Shown here in pieces: positions 25,565-33,423 of a DNA stretch of 57,124 bases. A model generated the notes under the pieces. That model had not been told where the DNA came from, made no database searches, and was given only the letters and a program-made list of their open reading frames with translations. Both the position numbers and the translations under genes were made by a program. Source of the stretch: Terriglobia bacterium (GTDB taxonomy: Bacteria > Acidobacteriota > Terriglobia > UBA7540); the NCBI GenBank assembly GCA_020073545.1, contig JAIQEZ010000012.1, positions 1 through 57,124 on the forward strand, given 5' to 3'. The first letter of the stretch is position 1; every line of letters starts with the position of its first letter.

Positions 25565-25870
25565 ATGACCTTTCTGAAAACTCGCTACACTCTGAAAAAG
25601 GAACTAACACCCCAAGACCTTGACCGCCTCTCCCGGCTCTCTACGGTTTACGGAATTCGCGGGCTCTCGTTCGAGGATCGTGACCTAGTTGTCGAATACG
25701 ATGCGTCCCGCATTCACGAAGCAGAAGTGCTCGCGCACATCCGCAAGACCGGTGTTCCCGCGGACCCCCAGCGACCGATTCCGTGGGGCGGCCTCGACTA
25801 CACAGGCGAATTTCGCGACTTCGCCTGGCCGACGCAGGGGCTCTCTCCCGCCAATCAAAAAGCGAAATGA
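25565..25870 (+). CDS. Small protein cotranscribed with the copper ATPase, ferredoxin-like fold without metal cysteines
   Basis: This is a 101-residue protein. Residues 1-66 show an alternating pattern like the beta-alpha-beta-beta-alpha-beta fold of heavy-metal-associated domains: helix ELTPQDLDRLSRL, strand GIRGLSFE, strand RDLVVEYDA, helix HEAEVLAHIRKTG. There is no CxxC, and no Cys at all, so it cannot bind Cu+ in the usual way. The tail (about 70-101) is Pro/Trp-rich and probably unstructured. AGGGGTGAG before the ATG and 14 bases after copA indicate one operon. A regulator or docking partner of the pump is a guess from position and fold. Confidence 0.7.
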   Translation: MTFLKTRYTLKKELTPQDLDRLSRLSTVYGIRGLSFEDRDLVVEYDASRIHEAEVLAHIRKTGVPADPQRPIPWGGLDYTGEFRDFAWPTQGLSPANQKAK

Positions 25871-25942
25871 CGGCAAGGCCCGCCACGCATCCCGGTCTTC
25901 AATCGACGTCACCTTGCTTCTGAGGCGTTTTCGGGGCGTTTG

Positions 25943-26329
25943 TTAGAGCACCTTCGCCGCTGCCTCTGGATTCGACACGGCGAGGATCACCGTCGCTTTG
26001 CCGATGCCTTTCTCGATGGAGCCATAGGCGTACTTGACATCGAGGTTGTGGTCAGCGAGTTTGCGCGTCAGTTTCCCCAAAGCGCCCGGACGGTCCGAGA
26101 CCTGCACGGCCAGCACGTCCTCTTCCGTGAATTTCAGCCCCATGGCCTCCAGCACTTTCCGCGCAGTTTCGCCATTGTTCACGACCAGCCGGATGGGCGC
26201 CACCCCCGTCTGTTCGGGAACCATCAACCCCACGATATTCACGGCTTTCTCCGCCAGCTTGCTGCAGAGCTCCGCCAACGCCCCGCGCTTGTTTTCCACC
26301 ATCACTGAAAGTTGTTTCGTCAGCGTCAC
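25943..26329 (-). CDS. ACT-domain protein (tandem ACT)
   Basis: This 128-residue protein is built from two ACT repeats. The first is TKQLSVMVENKRGALAEL...VNIVGLMVPEQ (about 3-40), the second DVLAVQVSDRPGALGKL...LDVKYAYGS (about 68-105). ACT domains bind amino acids and usually regulate enzymes; free-standing pairs of this kind occur next to acetate/CoA or amino-acid genes, and this one stands alone. GTG at 26329 is chosen because GAGGAGG lies seven bases before it; the longer open frame (to 26605) enters a repeat region and has no ribosome site. It runs convergent with the copA unit. Confidence 0.8.
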   Translation of the reverse strand: MTLTKQLSVMVENKRGALAELCSKLAEKAVNIVGLMVPEQTGVAPIRLVVNNGETARKVLEAMGLKFTEEDVLAVQVSDRPGALGKLTRKLADHNLDVKYAYGSIEKGIGKATVILAVSNPEAAAKVL

Positions 26330-26566
26330 GCCCAACCTCCTCGCTTCCCGGGCAGCATACTCGCGGCCCCGCAGGGAAGCTAGTGCATGCTTATGAGAAC
26401 GCGCGCCATTTCGCGAACCAGAAGGGCGGGGTGGAACCTGTCCCGGCAATCCCGCAAGGCGGGACGGGAACCCCGCCATACCGATGCGCTCTCCCCCACA
26501 CCCCAGCCCTCTCCCCCGCCCGCCCGGGGCAGAGGGTGTCCGAAGGACAGGTGAGGGGGCCGCCTC

Positions 26567-26586
26567 GGCGGGGCTAAAGCCCCGCC
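26567..26586. repeat. Dispersed hairpin repeat with TAAA loop, in a repeat-rich gap
   Basis: GGCGGGGC-TAAA-GCCCCGCC is a perfect 8-bp hairpin. It lies in a 420-base gap (26330-26752) made mostly of GC-rich low-complexity sequence. Hairpins with the same CTAAAG core recur at 45480-45535. Confidence 0.8.
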
Positions 26587-26752
26587 CTCCGGCGTGAATC
26601 CTCACGCGTCGTTCTAGAACTAAACACGAGCACGACTTTACTCATAATCATCTCCTCATGCAATAAAGACCGTTCCGTACGCCGGGGCATTGCGGGCGCA
26701 AGCCGCCCCCCTTGACGCTTGCCCTCTCCCGCGCTAACGTGGGTTCTCGATT

Positions 26753-28027
26753 ATGTCCACCAACCCTCACATCCCTCTCGGTAATTTTCGGATCCTGGAG
26801 AGAACCAAGCCCAGCCTTCCCGAGCTCACCGACTTGCCTCAACAAATCGTCAGCGCGCTCGGGGCGCTCGCGCTGCCCGCGGAAGGGCTCCGCAACAAAC
26901 GCATCGCGGTGGCCGTAGGCAGCCGCGGCATTGCCAGCGTCAAGGTCCTGGTAAAAGCCCTCTGCGACTGGCTCAAGAGGCAGGGTGCGCTGCCGGGCGT
27001 CTTCCCCGCCATGGGCAGCCACGGCGGCGCGACGGCCGAAGGGCAGCAAAACGTGTTAGCCGGATACGGCGTCACCCCGGAATTCCTGGGCGTCAACATT
27101 CTCTCCTCGATGGAGACCGTTCCGCTCGGCGCCACTCCCGAGGGTTTCCGCGTCTTCATGGATCGCCACGCCTGGGAAGCCGATGGCGTGGTCGTACTGA
27201 ACCGCGTGAAGCCGCACACGGACTTTTCCGGCCGGATCGAGAGCGGGCTGCTCAAGATGCTGGCCGTCGGCATGGGGAAAGTTGATGGGGCCCTCGAGTG
27301 CCACCACTGGAGCTGGAAATTCGGATACGAGAAGACCATCCGCGCCATGTCGGGGAAAGTTCTGGCGAGCGCGAAAATCCTGGCCGGGGTGGCCGTGGTC
27401 GAAAACGAATTCCATCAGATCGCCGCCCTGCGCGCCGCGACCGCCGCGGACATCGTTGCCACAGAAGAAGCGTGTCTGGAAATGGCCCGGCCGCTGGTGG
27501 CGCGTCTTCCCTTCCCCCGGCTGGACCTCCTGATCGTCGATGAACTCGGCAAGAACATCAGCGGGACGGGAATGGACACGAAAGTCGTCGGCCGCGGCGT
27601 GGAACTTCCGCCCGGTGCAGCGCCGGAGATCCGCCTGATCTACGTGCGTGATCTCACGCCCGAAAGCAACGGCAACGCCCTGGGCGTGGGCTTGGCCGAC
27701 GCGATGCACGAGCGGCTTTACCGCAAGATCGATCTCAAGAAGATGTATGCCAACGCGCGCACCTCGATGAATCCTCCCATGCCGCGCCTCCCCATCTTTT
27801 GGCCGTCGGATCAGGAAGCGCTCGACTGGCTGCTGGGTGCGCTTGGCAGTCCCGAGCCCGCCGAGCAACGCGTAGCTTGGATCCGCAACACGCTGAACCT
27901 CAACCGCATCGCCATCTCGGAACGGCTCGCTCGCGAAGCCGCCGCGCTTCCGGGCTGGCGGCTCCTGCCTGGGCCCTGCCCGCCGCGATTTGACAGCGCT
28001 GGCAATCTCACCCCCTCGCCGGTTTAG
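26753..28027 (+). CDS. LarA-like (DUF2088) protein, probable nickel-pincer-cofactor isomerase homologue
   Basis: The 424-residue protein starts with a domain related to the N-terminal half of lactate racemase LarA. The signatures are AMGSHGGAT (H90), then MGLSS-like ILSSMETVPLG, NRVKPHTDFSG (K153, H155) and ESGLLKMLAVGMGK. In LarA homologues conserved His and Lys residues in this half bind the nickel-pincer nucleotide, and the protein performs racemisation or epimerisation of hydroxy acids. The second half carries LDLLIVDELGKNISGTGMD and NALGVGLADAM. The substrate is unknown. The start ATG at 26753 has only a weak site. No larB/larC/larE genes are in the window. The Ni/Co transporter at 2180-5087 would be a fitting metal source. 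Confidence 0.7.
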   Translation: MSTNPHIPLGNFRILERTKPSLPELTDLPQQIVSALGALALPAEGLRNKRIAVAVGSRGIASVKVLVKALCDWLKRQGALPGVFPAMGSHGGATAEGQQNVLAGYGVTPEFLGVNILSSMETVPLGATPEGFRVFMDRHAWEADGVVVLNRVKPHTDFSGRIESGLLKMLAVGMGKVDGALECHHWSWKFGYEKTIRAMSGKVLASAKILAGVAVVENEFHQIAALRAATAADIVATEEACLEMARPLVARLPFPRLDLLIVDELGKNISGTGMDTKVVGRGVELPPGAAPEIRLIYVRDLTPESNGNALGVGLADAMHERLYRKIDLKKMYANARTSMNPPMPRLPIFWPSDQEALDWLLGALGSPEPAEQRVAWIRNTLNLNRIAISERLAREAAALPGWRLLPGPCPPRFDSAGNLTPSPV

Positions 28028-28154
28028 CAGCGTTCAAGTTGAGAACTCGATGTGAATGAGTCGAGTTTTCCATCCCCAGTCCTCAGCCCGCCCGGCGAAA
28101 GCTGGCACGCCGCCCAAGTCATCCCGCGCGGTCCCCACTGTGTCATTCTGAGGA

Positions 28155-28173
28155 GTCCCGATCTGATCGGGAC
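28155..28173. repeat. Dispersed palindrome GTCCCGAT-CTG-ATCGGGAC
   Basis: A perfect 8-bp inverted repeat lies inside the phrase CATTCTGAGGAG...GACGAAGAATCTGC, which I recognise as a common interspersed repeat of GC-rich soil bacteria. It lies in the 308-base gap between the LarA-like and antitoxin genes, in which nothing else is seen. Confidence 0.65.
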
Positions 28174-28335
28174 GACGAAGAATCTGCATTTGTCTTCGAA
28201 CCCCGGATTCAGGACTGTGGACTTGTCTGTCCCTGTTCCCTATTCCCTGTACCCTGTTCTCTTGCTAATCTTGATCACGGCCTACCAACCTGGGCCACCG
28301 AAGTGGTTAACGCCTCGGGAGAGGAGAAGCCAGCC

Positions 28336-28560
28336 ATGAAATGCACCATTGCGGGATGCCCCGGCGCCTATGAACCTCGGACGGTCGTCCACACCGTCAA
28401 ACACCGGGGTGAGGTGGTGGTGATCGACCACGTTCCCGCAGAGGTCTGCAACGTTTGCGGCGATGTCCTGCTCACACCCGAAACCGTGCGCCGCCTCGAA
28501 GCCTTGCTCAAAGCCACTCCCCCACCCAGCCGAAACGTGCCTCTCTACGAGTTCGCCTGA
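28336..28560 (+). CDS. YgiT/MqsA-type zinc-finger antitoxin-like protein, orphan
   Basis: This 74-residue protein has two cysteine pairs (CTIAGC at the start, CNVCG at about 38-42) that form the zinc finger of YgiT-type antitoxins, with the linking block VVVIDHVPAEVCNVCGD typical of the family. The C-terminal helix starts with TPETVRRLEALL and ends early, so a DNA-binding HTH domain as in MqsA is missing. In the usual pairs a DUF4258 or MqsR-type toxin precedes this gene. Here the 300 bases upstream hold only a dispersed repeat, and downstream no toxin is seen. GGGAGAGGAG precedes the ATG at 28336. Confidence 0.75.
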   Translation: MKCTIAGCPGAYEPRTVVHTVKHRGEVVVIDHVPAEVCNVCGDVLLTPETVRRLEALLKATPPPSRNVPLYEFA

Positions 28561-28910
28561 ACCCCAAGGGGTTGAAAGGTGAGTAGCCGTGGGCCAGGGC
28601 ACGGGGTTAGTGCCCGCCGCCCTGCGGCCCAGGGCCCACTAGCTCTTGCAGAGACTTCGGGCGGCGGGTCGCCCACGGATCGCTTCCCAAACGATCTTTA
28701 CGGCCCTGACGGGGTCGAAACGCCCGGCCCCTCCCAGCCCGGGAGGTTTTTCTAGGCGCCAACACCCGCCGCAGAGCTCCGTTCTGCGCCAGCCGGCGCC
28801 GTTGTAGACTGTGGTCAGCGGCTCCTCGGCGCCGCGTCATTCCGATACGCACCATCGAAACAGGTCCCGACACAAGCCATCGGGGAGGTGCGCCGACGCG
28901 AGCGGAGACC

Positions 28911-28931
28911 GGGCGGACACGAGGTCCGCCC
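28911..28931. repeat. Dispersed hairpin GGGCGGAC-N5-GTCCGCCC
   Basis: A perfect 8-bp inverted repeat lies in the phrase GAGACCGGGCGGACACGAGG, which looks like an interspersed repeat of the chromosome. The gap 28561-29087 holds no supported gene; a minus-strand frame (28607-28873) is Arg-rich and without ribosome site. Confidence 0.6.
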
Positions 28932-29087
28932 CTACAAAAAATGCCCGCGTGCCCTCAGACCGTGGCGATCCCGCCCTGCAGGATGCACGAAGAATTGCCG
29001 CGCGGGTCAGCGCGTGATATCTTCACGGGCTGGATGTTACGGCAGGCCTCCGCGCCTGAAACTGACGCCTGACCTTTGGAGGTTCGC

Positions 29088-30134
29088 ATGAAATCCTGGC
29101 ACACTCGGCTATTGACCCTCGCCGTCCTGCTGGCGGCCGCGCAACCGCCGTCCTCGCTCGCTGCCGAAATCGCCAAGCCCACGGTCGATCTTTCCATCTA
29201 CGGGCACGTGAGTTCGGTGGTGTGGGTCGCGAAAGACCTTGACCCGGTTTTGAATTACTACGAGAAGTTGGGGCTGAAGGATATCCAGCGGATAAACGTC
29301 ACGGATCGTCCTGGTCTGATTTACCGGGGCAAGCCGGCCCCCACCACGGCCAAAGCCGCGTTCGGCCGTATCGGCGGTGTGTCGTTCGAGTGGATCCAGC
29401 CCGTCACGGGAACCAACCTTTACACGGAGTTCCTGGAGCGACACGGCGACGGCATCCTCGCTCTGGGCTTTGCTGTCAAAAGCGACCAGGAACTCGAGCA
29501 CCAGATTCAATACTTCCAATCCAAAGGCGTGGAGGCCGTGCAGCGCACGCAATGGACGGGACCTAAGGGAACAGGTCACGGCGTTTATCTCGACACCGCG
29601 GCGAAAGGCGGCGGCCTGACCCTGGTGCTTTACTACGATCCTGCCGGCCCAGGGCCCGCCGAGGCGGGGACCGTAGACAACGACGCCCCCTTCACCAAAA
29701 TCGCCCATTACGCCTTCGTGGTTCGCGACGTCAGGAAGGTGGGAGACTACTGGCAAAGCCTGGGGTTTGGCGGGCTGGCGGTCGATCACAATGTCAGCGT
29801 GAACCGCGTCTATCGCGGCCAACCGGGAAAATTCGAAATGGATCTGGGCTGGGGGCGATCCGGGGACACGCCCTTTGAGTGGGTGCAGTCAACCCTGGGG
29901 CCCAACGTTTATGAAGAATACCTCAAGGAACACGGCGAAGGGTTCCACCACCTCGGCGTTACCGTCCAGGACATGGACGCCGCCGAGAAGATGCTGGAGG
30001 CCAAGGGCGCTCCGCCCACCGAGACCGGGGGCTGGGACACGCCCAAGAGCAAAGGCCGTTTCGCCTATCTGGATACGGACTCTCACGGCGGCGTTACCCT
30101 GGAACTGATCTGGAACCAGCCGATGGCCGAGTGA
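29088..30134 (+). CDS. Exported protein with two VOC (glyoxalase-fold) domains
   Basis: This is a 348-residue protein with signal peptide (MKSWHTRLLTLAVLLAAAQPPSSLAAE). Two vicinal-oxygen-chelate domains follow: the first from YGHVSSVVWVAKDLDPVLNYY (about 41-185), the second from AHYAFVVRDVRKVGDYW (about 204-345). Each has the repeated strand-helix pattern with candidate metal ligands (H43, and His/Glu in GVYLDTA, GVTLELIW and FHHLGVTV). VOC proteins are mostly cytoplasmic dioxygenases, lyases or resistance proteins, so an exported one is less usual. The ATG at 29088 follows TTTGGAGG; the TTG at 29076 overlaps that site and is rejected. Substrate unknown; no neighbour clarifies it. Confidence 0.8.
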   Translation: MKSWHTRLLTLAVLLAAAQPPSSLAAEIAKPTVDLSIYGHVSSVVWVAKDLDPVLNYYEKLGLKDIQRINVTDRPGLIYRGKPAPTTAKAAFGRIGGVSFEWIQPVTGTNLYTEFLERHGDGILALGFAVKSDQELEHQIQYFQSKGVEAVQRTQWTGPKGTGHGVYLDTAAKGGGLTLVLYYDPAGPGPAEAGTVDNDAPFTKIAHYAFVVRDVRKVGDYWQSLGFGGLAVDHNVSVNRVYRGQPGKFEMDLGWGRSGDTPFEWVQSTLGPNVYEEYLKEHGEGFHHLGVTVQDMDAAEKMLEAKGAPPTETGGWDTPKSKGRFAYLDTDSHGGVTLELIWNQPMAE

Positions 30135-30305
30135 GCGGTTAGTAGTATGGTGCGCCCTTTCGGGGCTGCCACATAAGAACAGGCTCCGGTTCCTCACCCA
30201 GGCCGAAGGTCCGCCCATCTTAATGGCGGGCCGTTGGTCCGCCCTGCGGGATGGGATGAACCGCCCCTGCGGGGCTCGAAACAAGGTGGCGCAGACACCG
30301 CGTAG

Positions 30306-30324
30306 CACGGGCATCTTGCCCGTG
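30306..30324. repeat. Dispersed hairpin CACGGGCA-TCT-TGCCCGTG
   Basis: A perfect 8-bp stem with a 3-base loop, within GTAGCACGGGCATCTTGCCC, a phrase typical of interspersed repeats. A related ACGGCC...GGCCGT pair follows at about 30337-30355. The gap 30135-30466 holds no other feature. Confidence 0.65.
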
Positions 30325-30466
30325 CAAAGGCGAACGTACGGCCAGGATGGCCGTGCCACGCCACCCGCCGCCGCGCTCGCGGTAGGCTCCACCCTTGACT
30401 CCCGCGCGCGACGGCTTCAGAATGAAAACGTTGGTGGGGAGTTCCCTACTCAGCCGGGGCAAACAA

Positions 30467-30928
30467 ATGATTCGAAATCGTACCATGCTCTTGACCTTCA
30501 CTCTGGCGCTGGCGGGCGCGACCTGGGCGCTCGCGGACGATCCACCCCAAAAGCCTGAAACGCAGAAATCTTCCCAGGCCGATTCCAGCAAGAAGCCAGC
30601 GCTTACCGATGCCGTGCGCGTGAGCACTGATGAAGCGCTCGCGAGCGCCGCCAAACAGGAGGCTAAGAAGCAGGGTCCGAAAGAGAACCAGAAAGACTCC
30701 CCGGATGACGCCGTGCTCGAACTTCGCCCTTCGGTTCCTGAGGCTGCGGCGGACAGCAGTGCCGCAGTCAGCAAGGAGAAGAAACTGAAAAACGTTCACG
30801 GTGAAGTCTCAGGCGCCGTGGGCGCCGGGCGGAATCGGGAAGGTGGCAAGGTGGGCGCCGGCTCGAAGAGCGGCAAGACCTCTGTCTACGTGGAGACGGA
30901 CCGCTCCAACACCACACCTCCTCGCTAA
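30467..30928 (+). CDS. Exported low-complexity protein of unknown function
   Basis: The 153-residue protein has a signal peptide (MIRNRTMLLTFTLALAGATWALA) and a mature part rich in Lys, Ser, Ala, Gln and Glu (DDPPQKPETQKSSQADSSKK), predicted disordered. The C-terminal third has Gly/Ala-rich GAVGAGRNREGGKVGAGSKS. ATG at 30467 begins the signal peptide; an upstream ATG (30395) is possible but poorer. GGGG stands seven bases upstream. The stop is three bases before the esterase start, so the two may be translated together. No family recognised. Confidence 0.55.
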   Translation: MIRNRTMLLTFTLALAGATWALADDPPQKPETQKSSQADSSKKPALTDAVRVSTDEALASAAKQEAKKQGPKENQKDSPDDAVLELRPSVPEAAADSSAAVSKEKKLKNVHGEVSGAVGAGRNREGGKVGAGSKSGKTSVYVETDRSNTTPPR

Positions 30929-30931
30929 CCG

Positions 30932-31882
30932 ATGCGCCCAACTCCCCACACCGTGAATCTCTTTCAGCGGCTAACCAGCGCAGGCTTGGTGCTGCTCGCG
31001 GAGACCCTGCTCGCGGGGCCGGCCTTCGCACAAACCCCCTTTGCTCGCCTCGATTGCGAATCCCTCCCCAGCGCCGTCCTGGGACGCGGCGTGGCCTACT
31101 GCGTCGCGCTGCCCCCGGGTTACGATGCAGGCGCCGGGCGCTATCCAGTGCTCTATTATCTCCACGGCCTCTTCGAAAATGAAAAAAGCTGGAGCGAGCG
31201 CAGCGGCCAGAGCATCTGGGAAGACCTGATGCGTCAGGGGAAGATCGGCAAGTTCATTGTGGTGATGCCCGATGGCGGCAAGACTTTCTACGTAAACTCC
31301 TATGACGGCCGCGAGCGTTACGAAGACTTCATCATCCAGGAACTCGTCCCAGCGATCGATCGGAAATATCGCACGATGAGGAACCGTCAAGCGCGTGGCG
31401 TGAGTGGCACCTCGATGGGCGGCTTCGGCGCGCTGCACCTCGGCATGGAGCATCCGGACATCTTCGGCTCCGCGAGTGCCCACAGCGCGGCACTGATTGC
31501 GAAGTTCCCAAATCCACTTCCCAGCGAGGGCCGCTGGGGATTTTACGCGCGCGTCTTGCAGGTACCCTTCGGAGCACCGCTCAATGAAGCTTACTTTGAC
31601 GCCAACAACCCGCTTACACTCGCCGAACATCCCGAGCGGTTTTCGCAATTGAAACTCTACTTCGATTGCGGCGATCAGGACCGTTACGGTTTTGAAGAAG
31701 GCGCCAAACTGTTGGATCAGATTCTCACCGCCAAAGGCTTCCCGCATGATTTCGCGCTGCGACCGGGCAACCACGGCTGGAGCTACTTGAGCCAATACTT
31801 GCCTTTCTCACTCGAATTTCACGGGAAGATTTTCAGCCAGGCGGAGGACGCGAGCGCCGCTGCCAAGGGAGGCCCGCGGTGA
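30932..31882 (+). CDS. Exported esterase of the esterase D / antigen 85 type
   Basis: The 316-residue alpha/beta hydrolase has a signal peptide (cut near AGPAFAQ). The PF00756-type layout is seen: PVLYYLHGLFENEKSWSE (oxyanion region), FIVVMPDGGKTFYVNS, nucleophile GTSMGGFGALHL (S161), acid in LYFDCGDQDRYG, and His in RPGNHGWSYLSQYLP. Such enzymes hydrolyse feruloyl, acetyl or trehalose esters outside the cytoplasm; the substrate cannot be told. It starts three bases after the previous stop and overlaps the thioredoxin-like gene by GTGA, so the three form an operon. Confidence 0.85.
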   Translation: MRPTPHTVNLFQRLTSAGLVLLAETLLAGPAFAQTPFARLDCESLPSAVLGRGVAYCVALPPGYDAGAGRYPVLYYLHGLFENEKSWSERSGQSIWEDLMRQGKIGKFIVVMPDGGKTFYVNSYDGRERYEDFIIQELVPAIDRKYRTMRNRQARGVSGTSMGGFGALHLGMEHPDIFGSASAHSAALIAKFPNPLPSEGRWGFYARVLQVPFGAPLNEAYFDANNPLTLAEHPERFSQLKLYFDCGDQDRYGFEEGAKLLDQILTAKGFPHDFALRPGNHGWSYLSQYLPFSLEFHGKIFSQAEDASAAAKGGPR

Positions 31883-32790
31883 GCGCCCGATGGCTCCGCA
31901 GCCTGCTTTTTGCTTCCCTGCTCTGCGGGACTGCCGCCGCAGGGTTGGCCCAATCCGACGCCGAGACGCGTGTGCTCGACTACATCCGCGCGCATCTCCA
32001 ACCCGGCCAGCCCCTGATCGTGACCGACCTCTATAACCACGTCTTCACCCAACCCGACGAACGCCAAGCGCTCGACAAACTTTACAGCGCTTTCTTCCGT
32101 ATCCCGCTCTTCATCGCAAACTACCAGGAGAAATTCGGTTCGCCGCCGAGCCTCGGGGTCATTACCGAACAATTCGCTCTGCGCTCGCCCGCCGCGGCCG
32201 ACACCCTGCTGCGCGTGATGGAATCGGACCCGCGCGTGCCGGGCTTTCTTACGCGCGATCCGAAAACCGGCCAAATCACCCACGTGGACGTGGAGAAGAT
32301 CAAGGCAGACCCGAAATTCGGCCAGGCCTTGATCCGGCAGCTCAGCGGCTGGGATGGCAAGCCCGCCCCGGACTTCGCGCTCGCGGGCCTCCGCGGCGGC
32401 GAGGTCCGCCTCGTTGACCTGCACGGTAAGGTGGTACTGCTGGAAGTCTGGTTCACGGGGTGCCCGCCGTGCATGGCGGAAACGCCCGAGCTCGTGGCGC
32501 TTGACCGGGAACTTTCCCCGCGCGGTCTTGCCATCGTGGGCGCCAACGCCGACCGCGCCTTGGGCCTCGACTACGATGACGCAACGCGGCAACGCTATAT
32601 TCAGGAACACCACGTCGACTATCCCATCGTTCATTGGACGCGTGACAGCGATCGTGCCTACGGCGACATCTCGATTTTCCCCACGCTTTTCCTCATCGAT
32701 CAAAAAGGAGTTGTCAGAGCGCACTGGATCGGGTATGTAGAACCCGAAGACCTCCGGCAGGCGATCACGGGAATCTTGAAGGAGAACTGA
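31879..32790 (+). CDS. Exported thioredoxin-like (TlpA-family) protein with GCPPC site
   Basis: The 303-residue protein has a signal peptide (MSARWLRSLLFASLLCGTAAAGLA), an N-terminal helical domain of unknown type (about 30-150) and a C-terminal thioredoxin fold starting at GWDGKPAPDFAL. The redox centre is GCPPC (C195, C198) in WFTGCPPCMAETP; the Trp that precedes the first Cys in nearly all relatives is Gly here. The cis-Pro segment is ISIFPTLFLIDQKG. GTG start at 31879 overlaps the esterase stop, so translation is coupled. A role in reduction of exported disulfides is inferred from the family. Confidence 0.85.
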   Translation: MSARWLRSLLFASLLCGTAAAGLAQSDAETRVLDYIRAHLQPGQPLIVTDLYNHVFTQPDERQALDKLYSAFFRIPLFIANYQEKFGSPPSLGVITEQFALRSPAAADTLLRVMESDPRVPGFLTRDPKTGQITHVDVEKIKADPKFGQALIRQLSGWDGKPAPDFALAGLRGGEVRLVDLHGKVVLLEVWFTGCPPCMAETPELVALDRELSPRGLAIVGANADRALGLDYDDATRQRYIQEHHVDYPIVHWTRDSDRAYGDISIFPTLFLIDQKGVVRAHWIGYVEPEDLRQAITGILKEN

Positions 32791-32850
32791 CGCACGCTTC
32801 CCGCCCTACGCCAACTGGCGGGAGACGCATCGTCAAAGGAGAGAGCTTAC

Positions 32851-33369
32851 ATGCAACGGATCAACCGAGTCATTTTGGGATGTCTGGCCGTCAGCGCGTT
32901 GCTGCTACTCACGCATGCAACGCTCGCGCACGGCAACGATCGCGGCGCCGTCACGACGACCCTCGGCGGCGCGCACGTGACGATCGACTACGGCCGCCCC
33001 TCGCTCAACGGTCGCGACCCGCTCAGCCTCATTAAGCCCGGCCAAGTGTGGCGCCTGGGCTCGGACGCTCCCACCACCCTCGAATCCGACCAGGACCTGA
33101 TCATCGGCGGCACCAAGGTGGCCAAAGGCAAGCACATCCTGCTCGCCCGTTTCGACGGCCCCGGGAAGTGGACTCTCGTCGTGTCCAGCAAGTCGTCGTT
33201 CGAGTACGATGCCAGCGCCAAGATCGCCGAAACGCCCATGACTTTGGTGGAGGCGCCGGATTCCGCCGAGACCGTGACCATTAAGCTCACCGACAAGAGC
33301 GGAACCGGTGTGATCGACGTGGCGTGGGGCAAGCTCCGGCTGACGGCAGAGTTCAAGCCGGCGCCGTAG
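32851..33369 (+). CDS. Exported DUF2911 protein
   Basis: The 172-residue protein has a signal peptide (MQRINRVILGCLAVSALLLLTHATLAHG) and one DUF2911 domain: VTIDYGRPSLNGRD, PGQVWRLGSDAPTTLE and VAKGKHILLARFDGPGKWTLV are the recognisable blocks. The function of this family is unknown; members are exported, often in Acidobacteriota and Bacteroidota, and all have this strand-rich layout. GGAGAGAG stands before the ATG at 32851. It lies 60 bases downstream of the thioredoxin-like gene, likely the same unit. Confidence 0.85.
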   Translation: MQRINRVILGCLAVSALLLLTHATLAHGNDRGAVTTTLGGAHVTIDYGRPSLNGRDPLSLIKPGQVWRLGSDAPTTLESDQDLIIGGTKVAKGKHILLARFDGPGKWTLVVSSKSSFEYDASAKIAETPMTLVEAPDSAETVTIKLTDKSGTGVIDVAWGKLRLTAEFKPAP

Positions 33370-33423
33370 CCAGCGCGCCCATCACGCCGCCGACACGCGC
33401 AAATCCCCCACTTGGGAAGAGCT

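Noticed and set aside
28607-28873. Minus-strand 88-codon frame
   Set aside because: Arg/Gly-rich, no ribosome site, overlaps repeat-like sequence.
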